From: Phoronis ovalis
Lineage: Eukaryota; Phoronida; Phoronidae
Assembly: GCA_028565635.1 (NCBI GenBank)
Contig: JAOXYB010060557.1
Location: 1 to 10,736 of the forward strand
Reading direction: 5' to 3'
DNA: 10,736 nt
Below the pieces are notes generated by a model. The model saw nothing but the letters and a program-made list of their open reading frames with translations, ran no database searches and was not told the origin of the DNA. The translations under genes were made by a program, and so were the position numbers. Shown one piece after another: positions 1 through 6,306 of this stretch (its first letter is position 1; the number at the start of each line of letters is the position of its first letter).

Positions 1-400
1 AGGTATAAAAAGTGGCACAATGTATCATGGCAAAAAAGAGTCCCAAAATGCACCAGATTGCAGGAAATCACATGAAACATTAAAAAATTTCCTGTTGGGG
101 CATGCCCCCGGACCCGCCTAGTTTCACTTCGCCCTGCTGCCAATATATATACAGGAGTTGCAATCTATACACTAAAGAAGTTTGAAGGTATAAAAAGTGT
201 CACAATGTATCATGGCAAAAAAGAGTCCCAAAATGCACCAGATTGCAGGAAATCACATGAAATATTAAACAATTTCCCGAGGGGCCATGACCCCCCGGAC
301 CCTCCTAGCTTCGCGCCCTGCGGCCGCTCGCCTGTCGGAGGGGGGTCATAATTTTGTTTGCATGCTCTTAGGGGGGGTTGCAATTTTTTTGGCAAACCCT
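1..400. repeat. Duplicated interspersed repeat with GC-rich tip
   Basis: Bases 1-125 recur at about 186-310. The shared stretch starts AGGTATAAAAAGTG and runs through TCCCAAAATGCACCAGATTG to a GC-rich tip with CCCGGACCC. The spacing is 185 bp. Copy 1 carries the perfect palindrome GGGGCATGCCCC at 97-108; copy 2 has a disrupted version (GGGGCCATGACCCC, 281-294). Copy 2 continues into a GC-rich tail (CGCGCCCTGCGG, about 311-322). The composition contrasts sharply with the AT-rich surroundings, as expected of a mobile-element-derived interspersed repeat. I recall similar GC-tipped repeats from marine invertebrate genomes, but the family is not identified. No coding capacity is visible. Confidence 0.75.
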
Positions 401-445
401 GGATTGAATTTTTTTGTGCGCCATGTTTTTGAAATGCACCAAGCA

Positions 446-476
446 GACATTATTACAATTTCTACAGAAAACTATG
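446..476. repeat. 31-bp exact direct repeat, copy 1
   Basis: The 31 bases starting GACATTATTACAATTTCTAC are identical to 2229-2259. The spacing is 1783 bp and the match ends abruptly on both sides. The bases just 5' of both copies are weakly similar (AAATGCAC versus AAATGTAC), so these may be remnants of a longer diverged repeat. Confidence 0.8.
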
Positions 477-1137
477 GTAATTTCTGACCAGTCCCTAACG
501 TAAACTAAATACGGCATAACACCAATCTAAATTTTTGAACTCGTTGTTGGTCCATTTAGATAGAAGTCTACTAGTTTCTACATTGTCAATGATAGTCAGT
601 TTTTGAGTAAATAACCTTCAAGCAGAAACATAAGTAAAATACCAAATCATCCTAGTTAGATCTAGTAAACAAAGGACAATTAAGCCATGAACAAGCCACA
701 GCAATAAGCCTATACAAGCAGCGGCTCTTTAAAATAGTTCAAAGGATAACCCTATATACATTCAGTTACACCATCGCGAAACATTACTACTCCCCGGTAA
801 ATACCTAATACAACGTCGTCAACTTCTAGGACAAACGGTGGAATTCGTCGATATTTCAAGGTGTATATCCATATTCCAACAATGGTTACAGCGAAAAAAA
901 AACTAGAGAGCATACCAGGCAAACTATACAGTGCCTAAAACAAGCAGACAAACAGATGAATCACATACACAAACCGAATATTCTTTAAATCTGAAAATCA
1001 TTCTTAGAAAAGTTGAGCAAAAGGAAATAATGAGTAACATTATATCGTTAAACAGTGTATCTACCCCAGACATGTACGTTCCTGTGCATATATTTCCATA
1101 TATCACTACATAACTACACGTTATATACTATTTACAG
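477..1137. other. Non-coding, no gene recognised
   Basis: This is a moderately AT-rich unique stretch. The short open frames here are about 60 codons, overlap on opposite strands and show no domain. At 831-861, splice-like borders (CTTCTAG before, GTGTAT after) enclose 31 bases open in all three frames. These end in a phase that would fit the candidate exon at 1138, but this is too short to support alone. Confidence 0.4.
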
Positions 1138-1235
1138 AACTTCTTGAAAATGAAACTTGTGTACATGTTGTTAACACGCCCACGGTTGTTCTGCAGCGAA
1201 CAGTGGATCTAATGTTCCTGCATGGTGTGAAATAA
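1138..1235 (+). CDS. Possible plus-strand terminal exon, unknown product
   Basis: A good acceptor (ATATACTATTTACAG) ends at 1137. It is followed by an open frame from 1140 with a stop at 1233-1235; two bases (AA) would complete a codon begun in an earlier exon. The frame encodes about 31 residues, including NETCVHVVNTPTVVLQRTVD and then LMFLHGVK, which has protein-like composition. A plus-strand AATAAA lies at 1397-1402, a plausible distance for a poly(A) signal. A donor-like GTAAGC follows the stop at once, so other splice structures are possible. No upstream exon was convincingly found and no family is recognised. It could be a chance open frame or an exon of a gene entering from the left. 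Confidence 0.25.
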
Positions 1236-1850
1236 GGTAAGCATTTTCAGAAATTATTATGTTGCTTTAGGTTGCGTGATAACTATGATTTGTCGATTTG
1301 TGGTTTACTTAATCGCTCGTGCGTGAGAAATAAGGTATATACTGTAGACCTGTCCATTTTGCTAAAGATTATTAGCAGCTTTAAGCAAACTCTTAAAATA
1401 AATTTCTTATATATAAAATTTTCTATTAGAGCTGTTCCAAAGCAAAAGTGTGAAATTTCAGTATGACAGCATGATCTTTATATAATCCCAATACATGCAG
1501 TTGGAGTTTCAATCATATGCTAATATATGAGTAGGTATTATGACTAATTTCAGAGGTCGGATTAATTATATAATTGTTAAAATTCATAAAAAATAAGTGA
1601 ATAATAATTTTTTGCCATCCCATCGTTTTTGCTTTGTTATTTAATGGAGAAAAAAAACATTTCTTCACTGTACGTAATAGGCTTGAAAAAGTGGTTTTAC
1701 CATGTCACTAATTGACAGAGCTATATGAGTAGCACCATGTGAATCTGTATTTTTAAATTCAACATATGCTACTTTAGAGGTAACAATTTATTGCAAGTAC
1801 GAATTACACTTGATACACTGCTGATGTTTTCTTTTTCGTCATTCGGTTTT
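1236..1850. other. AT-rich non-coding stretch
   Basis: AT-rich sequence with no credible coding frame. The only individual feature noted is the plus-strand AATAAA at 1397-1402. I see nothing else in it. Confidence 0.5.
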
Positions 1851-2028
1851 GAACTGGTTTCCTGTTTCAAAATCGAACAAGGAAAAGGGAAATGATCTCT
1901 TCCTTATTCGCCTCGACATTAAGGTTCTCAGGATTCGAATGAGGGTTCTATTTTCTTTCCTAAATCCTCAATCGAATAAAGAAAAATGAAATAGCTCTTT
2001 TTTTCTTTATTGAATAAGGAACCAACTT
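1851..2028. mobile_element. Foldback MITE-like element
   Basis: The ends are imperfect inverted repeats: bases 1852-1863 pair with 2017-2028 at 9 of 12 positions. Inside are two related hairpins. In the first, GAACAAGGAA (1875-1884) pairs with TTCCTTATTC (1900-1909), 9 of 10. In the second, AATAAAGAAAAA (1975-1986) pairs perfectly with TTTTTCTTTATT (2000-2011) across a 13-base loop. The two hairpin units resemble each other in direct orientation, and the centre holds the palindrome ATTCGAAT (1933-1940). Short length, nested palindromes and no ORF fit a non-autonomous foldback or MITE. No target-site duplication was established, so the borders are approximate. Confidence 0.5.
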
Positions 2029-2228
2029 AATTGGTAAACATTGGCTGGTTACATTTGCCTTCCTAGCACCCCTACAGCTAAATGGCTCTGTCAAAGTACT
2101 GTGCAATGCTATTTGTCAAGTAGGGTTATTTGCATAAGAAAATTCACAGTGTGACATTCTCGACATTTCAGGTGAAACTTCACTTTCAGAACAATTCTAT
2201 TATATAAAACTTAAAATGTACATATTAT
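2029..2228. other. Non-coding, nothing recognised
   Basis: Unique AT-rich sequence between the foldback element and the second 31-bp repeat. No coding or structured feature is supported. Confidence 0.45.
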
Positions 2229-2259
2229 GACATTATTACAATTTCTACAGAAAACTATG
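2229..2259. repeat. 31-bp exact direct repeat, copy 2
   Basis: Identical to 446-476 over 31 bases, with different sequence just outside. It lies about 360 bp beyond the stop codon of the secreted-protein gene, past its likely poly(A) site. Confidence 0.8.
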
Positions 2260-2445
2260 TTGCAAAATTAGTATTTTTTGGCACGAATGGCACATTTAAC
2301 TCCAGTTCTTTAAGTAAAAGAATAAATGATATATACCTTAAACACGGTATTCAGAACTGACAGTCTCCCTGCATTTGGCAGAGTGCTGTTGTTGTCTTTG
2401 TAGCGTATAGTTTCTACAGAGGAAGTTTTATAAGTAAATATAATG

Positions 2446-2451
2446 TTTATT
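2446..2451 (-). promoter_or_regulatory. Candidate poly(A) signal of the secreted-protein gene
   Basis: TTTATT on the plus strand reads AATAAA on the minus strand, about 166 nt beyond the stop codon at 2617-2619. It is the canonical hexamer at an ordinary 3' UTR distance. Transcript ends would be needed to confirm its use. Confidence 0.45.
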
Positions 2452-2616
2452 CAGTAAATCTCATAAATGATATTACAAAATGCGGCAATGATTATGTATC
2501 GACTGTTTACAGTGAATTGCCATGCCATACATCTCTAAATTCATCAAACGGAAATTTCCATATTAAGCCTCTGGAAACCCTCACACAATATCTAGACATG
2601 AGAGCTATTACACCAT

Positions 2617-4252
2617 TTAATATATACCGTAGGGATTTTCCGATTGGAAATTGTGGCATTTACTTGAAATAATACCTGTTTTAATTCCTTCCTTATCCTT
2701 TTTATTATCACCTTCCTTCCACTTATCTTTGTCCTTCTTTTTGTTAACTCCATTCCACTTGTGCTGAACATTTGTATCTGATAATCTTTGATACTTCTCA
2801 ATTTCGGTTAGCATTTCCTCCAAACCTATTTCTATTAAATCAGCATTGTTCCAACCACCAGCTTCATTCCAATAATCACAAAGAATATCGCATGGGCAAA
2901 CAACCTCTTGTTCGGGATTTTCATTGCGCTTCGGATTACTGTAATTTTTTTTTAATAATGTGAACTTCTGAGTTCTTGAGTCTGATCCTTTAATTTTATA
3001 GTTTTCGCATGAATCTTTATTATTATTCCAATATACAGCAAGAATAGTTTGGTTGTCACAATTGTGTTTTGCCCTCTCAAGATCATTGGTTTTTATCCGC
3101 CACTCTGACGTACGACTTTTCGAGCCATACAGACCAACTTTAGCACGTTCACAGTCTTGTATGTTATTTTTCCAAATTTCTGCGAGAACTTTGTTGTCGC
3201 TGCAATTGTGCTGCTGTAGAGTAGTTACTGCATCTAGCCAAGCCGTGTTTGCCATTTTAGCTCTAGTGTACTCACATTCCGCTCTGTCACTATTCCAATG
3301 TGTTTTTACAATACTTTCATTTTCACATTCATATTTAGGCAAAGGAACGGCAAAAACAGATTTTAAATTAGACGTTTCTTTTGCAGGTGTCGCTGATAAG
3401 TTTTTGTTTCGAGTTCTGATAGAATATCCTGCAATATCTGCATTTCTATTTAATAATTTGTTTTTCACATTTTTAAACTTTTCTTGTACTTTCTTCATTT
3501 CTATCCAGTAGCTACGTATAACTTCTTCCGGACAAGTTGATAATCTAGCAGTTTTTATCACACCGTGAATTTCCCGTTCCCGCTCACTCAAAGTACTCGG
3601 GTGTAAATCGCCTTTACCAAGAAAATTAGCTATCTCTGTATCAAAATCATTGGAGAATTTTCTTGAAAATGTCTTTCTCTGTTTATTATACGTGGTAGAT
3701 TTTCCTTTGCCTTCATAATTCGGTTCCAAAAAGACAGATCCTCCACCAGCTTCACCATTATTAGAAAGTTTCAAGATTGAGCCAATGATACCATAAGGAT
3801 TTTTGACGCTCTCATCTTCCGTAAGTTTGAGGAGCAAATCTTGGGCGCTACCCCACCAACTGTCTGCCCAAGAACTGCAATATATGTTACTCATTTGATC
3901 AACTCCGTTATCTTCTCTCCTTTGAGCTGCTGTACCTTTTCCTGCCTGCGTATTATTAGTGATATTTGATAGTACAACTGAATTTTGCAGTAATGTCAAC
4001 GGTTTCTTCAATTTTTCTCCGATTTTATTCACTTCACTAGCATTTACATATAAACAATCAGGTTTTAAAATAACTTCTATTTTTCCAGGGGCACCTTCAC
4101 TGATCACATAACAGTTTTCCTGTAAAACTTGTCGCTGAGCAATATATTCTGCTTTATGTTGCTGACCAGCATATTCTGTTTGATGTTGTCGACCCGCGTA
4201 TTCTGTTCGTACGGAAACATAATCCAGATTTGTTGTTGCATCATAGACAAAA
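2617..4252 (-). CDS. Secreted-protein gene, exon 2 (repeat-bearing body)
   Basis: The acceptor is a T-rich run ending TTTTTTAG at 4253, and splicing there keeps the frame from exon 1. The open frame reaches back to an ATG at 4272, but that ATG lies in the intron and upstream of the acceptor. The exon encodes residues 65-609. Three Cys-Trp-Cys units have identical spacing: C374-W384-C391, C415-W425-C432 and C463-W473-C480. The loop after each first Cys is acidic or polar, then has an Ile/Val-Leu/Val pair before the aromatic-Trp. Degenerate units lie upstream (C305, W314, no second Cys) and downstream (CPC 517-519, C523, W526). The last 100 residues are rich in Lys, Asp and Glu, with a single late Cys (C597). 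The stop TAA is at 2619-2617. The protein resembles no family I can name. Confidence 0.85.
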
Positions 4253-4914
4253 CTAAAAAACGTAAATATCATTCATTTCAGACTAGAATTTTGGGATGTT
4301 TTAAGAAATTTGTTTCGTACACAACTTCAAGAAAACAAATCTGATCTGCTCAGCTTATATAGTAAAAATATCCGATCGACCACCAGGCGTTACCACTATT
4401 AATATGCAAAATATTGCGATCGATTTTTTACCACTAGGAACGTATTCAGACTCAACAGTTAAGAAACACCAAATACTTTTAAAATATATTTCTAACGATC
4501 AAGAGTCTGATTTTGGTGACAACAGATGACGTAAAAATTCAGGGTGTAGAACGTTCTACGAGCTATGTTATCTGTATCCAATATACATACGAGTCGAGCT
4601 GCAACAACTAACTACTGTTAGTAACAGTAAAACGTAATAAACACCGTTTTCTGTATGGTTAATGTACGTGATGTGGACAACGAATAGGCGATGGTTTCAA
4701 ATTATATCATGTGTACTTACTTGCAAACAAATTTTACTGCTTCTAAAACAAAATAAAAAATTCCAGGAACAAACTCTTCAAGTTCTTTTAAGGAATTCTC
4801 AGCGTCAGTGCAGTTTGGACAAAATAAAATGTCATCATATTCCCTCTTACCAGATAATGGAGGTAAAAAACTGAAAAGTATGATCATCGTAGAAAATAAA
4901 GCTTTAAGAAACAT
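2617..4914 (-). CDS. Two-exon gene: secreted protein with C-x9-W-x6-C repeats
   Basis: Gene-level entry joining exon 1 (4914-4721, 194 nt) and exon 2 (4252-2617, 1636 nt). The sum is 1830 nt, 609 residues plus stop, with an Asn codon (AA|T) split by the intron. The protein begins with a hydrophobic signal peptide and has no later membrane span that I can see. It carries about nine N-glycosylation sequons (for example NCT 34, NAS 135, NIT and NNT near 161-166, NQT 466), so secretion is inferred. Order of parts: signal peptide 1-22; C32-P-N-C35 and C64; EYAG-type repeats 81-107; Trp-rich C190-xx-W193 with W197-W198; Cys/Trp repeats about 305-526; Lys/Asp-rich tail about 568-588. I recognise no family. 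The start of the mature protein (CxxC, then Cys 29 residues on) recalls a saposin B half, but the remaining saposin cysteines are missing. It is the next gene downstream of the SAPCD gene on the same strand. Confidence 0.8.
3007..3327 (-). repeat. Three protein repeats, C-x9-W-x6-C
   Basis: These encode residues 374-480 of the secreted protein. In each unit Cys to Trp is 10 positions and Trp to Cys is 7. The units start CENESIV, CSDNKVL and CDNQTIL, and all carry CE after the Trp segment except for small variations (AECEY, QDCERAK, DSCENYK). The linkers between units vary: 24 and 31 residues from the second Cys to the next first Cys. The two Cys of a unit may pair as a disulfide; this is inference. 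Confidence 0.8.
4126..4206 (-). repeat. Three 27-bp coding tandem units (EYAG-type)
   Basis: Within exon 2, residues 81-107 form three nine-residue units: TEYAGRQHQ, TEYAGQQHK and AEYIAQRQV. The underlying DNA is three 27-bp copies. The first two are nearly identical at protein level but differ at synonymous positions, so the duplication is not very recent. The third has diverged. The role is unknown. Confidence 0.8.
4253..4720 (-). other. Intron 1 of the secreted-protein gene
   Basis: A 468-bp GT-AG intron (GTAAGT donor, TTTTTTAG acceptor) that interrupts an Asn codon after its second base. It contains two perfect palindromes: GTAGAACGTTCTAC at 4546-4559 and ACTGTTA-G-TAACAGT at 4614-4628. 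Otherwise nothing is recognised. Confidence 0.8.
4721..4914 (-). CDS. Secreted-protein gene, exon 1 (signal peptide)
   Basis: The ATG at 4914-4912 has A at -3 and is the first ATG after an in-frame stop (TGA at 4956-4954). The open frame extends to a GTG at 4947, but GTG is not a credible eukaryotic start here. Residues 1-22 (MFLKALFSTMIILFSFLPPL, then SG) form a classic signal peptide: a Lys near the start, a hydrophobic core, and Pro-Pro-Leu-Ser-Gly before Lys-Arg. Cleavage is predicted near residue 22. Next come CPNC (32-35) and an amphipathic stretch to C64. The exon ends in AA just before a strong GTAAGT donor (minus strand 4720-4715). Confidence 0.82.
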
Positions 4915-4953
4915 GCTGGTCTTTACTTGCAAGCTTGCTTTTTGCACAATACT

Positions 4954-4972
4954 TCACTTCATTGTGACGTCA
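4954..4972 (-). promoter_or_regulatory. CRE palindrome and mini-uORF upstream of the secreted-protein ATG
   Basis: The perfect TGACGTCA at 4965-4972 is the canonical CRE/CREB-ATF site, about 51 bp 5' of the start codon. Directly 3' on the minus strand is ATG AAG TGA (4962-4954), a two-codon upstream ORF if it is transcribed. No clear TATA box was found, so the transcription start is undefined and the CRE could be promoter or 5' UTR. Confidence 0.5.
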
Positions 4973-5276
4973 TAATTGACAAACAAATCACAGGGCATTG
5001 TCCTAGAGCTTGAAACGAATCCTTAAATTATCTTGATTGTTGTCAAAGTTTTTTTTTTGAAAATGCTGTATAGAACCTGATAAATATATCTAATATAAAC
5101 AGAGGTTTTATCATAATAGTATTTTTCATTATAAATAACCTGATGCTTCTAGGACAAGTCTTCCCAGCAGAAATCAGAAGAATGGAATGCATCCAATTTG
5201 TGACAACACAACCTTTTGCGAAATCCTTAAGCATATGTTGAGAAGTATAATTTAAAGAAAATAACAATTAATAATC
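4973..5276. other. Intergenic, upstream of the secreted-protein gene
   Basis: AT-rich apart from about 5145-5255, which has higher complexity. On the plus strand, an acceptor-like CTTCTAG at 5146-5152 precedes an open frame of about 34 codons ending TAA. Short frames are also open on the minus strand. I do not consider it a supported gene. Confidence 0.4.
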
Positions 5277-5500
5277 ACTTTATATATTCTCTGTATATAT
5301 CACATACAATAAACATTCATATTAACTTTAAAATTTAATATTTATGTTTCAATCACAAGTTAAAACTAAATTTATAATCATATAAAATTAACTTTATATA
5401 TTCTCTGTATATATCACATACAATAAACATTCATATTAATTTTAAAATTTAATATTACGATTTCAATCACAAAAACTAAAATTATAACCATATATAAAAT
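5277..5500. repeat. 114-bp tandem duplication, AT-rich
   Basis: Two adjacent copies begin at 5277 and 5391, both with ACTTTATATATTCTCTGTAT and continuing through CACATACAATAAACATTCAT. They are nearly identical over the first 70 bases and then diverge by small indels. Each copy contains a plus-strand AATAAA. The repeat lies between the two minus-strand genes. Confidence 0.85.
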
Positions 5501-5995
5501 GTGGAAAGTTGTGGAATTATGGGATTGCTATAAATTTTCTTTGATTTAACGGTATGTACCGTACATTAAAATTTAGATATTGTGTAATTTTTTTTGCAAA
5601 TAATATGCAAGTATATAGATACAGTTCACTTAACCCAACGTTAAAACCTAAATCAATATAAGAATCAGCATCAAATTATCAAAATGATGTGTGGACTACT
5701 ATCATATCTAAATATGACTATTACTAGTCTAGCTACTTTTTACCTCCTTATTTCAACATACCATATCTTTTTAGGCATGTTTTGCATACAAAGAACAACC
5801 TATCACAAATGCTTTCTTGCTTCATTCACATATCACAGCTAATGTCCTTCAATCATGCCAATCCACCAGACCTACTTACTATAAGACACACAATTCAAGC
5901 ATAAAAAAAGAATTTGTGTATAATTTCTAATAGTTTGACTAAAAAAGCAATATGTGGTACTTACAAAAAGCAAATTTAACAGTTTCAAGGACACA
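5501..5995. other. AT-rich intergenic stretch
   Basis: Downstream of the SAPCD gene. No coding frame, RNA gene or clear repeat was seen. No minus-strand AATAAA was found here for the SAPCD transcript. Confidence 0.45.
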
Positions 5996-6060
5996 TATCA
6001 CATACTCTACCATGTGTAATATGTACTTATCACATACTTTATACCATGTGTAATGTTGTA
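5996..6060. repeat. Two tandem copies of a 32-bp unit
   Basis: TATCACATACTCTACCATGT at 5996 and TATCACATACTTTATACCAT from about 6028 both run on into GTGTAAT. The copies differ by a small indel and a few substitutions. They lie 120-180 nt beyond the SAPCD stop, so they may be in its 3' UTR. Confidence 0.7.
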
Positions 6061-6075
6061 CAGGCCGAGCCTGTA
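6059..6075 (-). other. GC-rich hairpin beyond the SAPCD stop
   Basis: TACAGGC-CGA-GCCTGTA on the plus strand gives a perfect 7-bp stem with a 3-base loop. The loop reads TCG in the SAPCD transcript sense, about 105 nt past the stop. It stands out in AT-rich sequence. Its function is unknown. Confidence 0.55.
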
Positions 6076-6177
6076 ACAGAAAGAAACCAAACCCTAGCTT
6101 TTCAAAATTGCAGGAGCATAATTTTTTGTATTATTAATAAAATGACTAGAATTATTACGTAACATCAGCTTGTCTAT

Positions 6178-6306
6178 TCACATAAATGTTGTATCATCAT
6201 AATTGTGTTTAGGATCTTGTTTAGAACGAACTTCAAACAACTGCCGCACCAAAGTTGTCTTTTCACGTTCTAGTTGACTGATTCTTTCACTTTTTTGTGA
6301 CACTTC
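6178..6306 (-). CDS. SAPCD2: SAPCD terminal exon
   Basis: Acceptor ATTTTTTGTTTTAG, then 42 codons and TGA (6180-6178). The sequence EVSQKSERISQLEREKTTLV leads into RQLFEVRS and the conserved acidic tail ending DDTTFM. The end of the protein matches the family's terminal motif, so it is complete at the C-terminus. For the 3' UTR no canonical AATAAA was found within several hundred bases; an AATACA variant lies at 6132-6127. Confidence 0.92.
   Translation of the reverse strand, partial: EVSQKSERISQLEREKTTLVRQLFEVRSKQDPKHNYDDTTFM

Noticed and set aside
287-487. Plus-strand open frame of 66 codons
   Set aside because: It runs through the GC-rich repeat tail and a T-run, with no domain or splice context.
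924-1113. Opposing 60-codon frames on both strands
   Set aside because: They overlap almost fully on opposite strands and show no motif; consistent with chance.
3053-3511. 152-codon plus-strand frame
   Set aside because: It is the antisense shadow of the secreted-protein exon, whose repeats and splice context are far better supported.
4779-4914. Saposin B domain in the mature N-terminus
   Set aside because: CxxC and a third Cys fit the first half of the pattern, but the following cysteines are not at saposin spacing.
4915-4947. Longer N-terminus starting at 4947
   Set aside because: The codon is GTG. The first real ATG after the in-frame stop at 4956-4954 is at 4914 and begins the signal peptide directly.
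5153-5254. Plus-strand terminal exon after CTTCTAG
   Set aside because: It is open for about 34 codons, but other frames and the minus strand are also partly open. No upstream exon or family was found.
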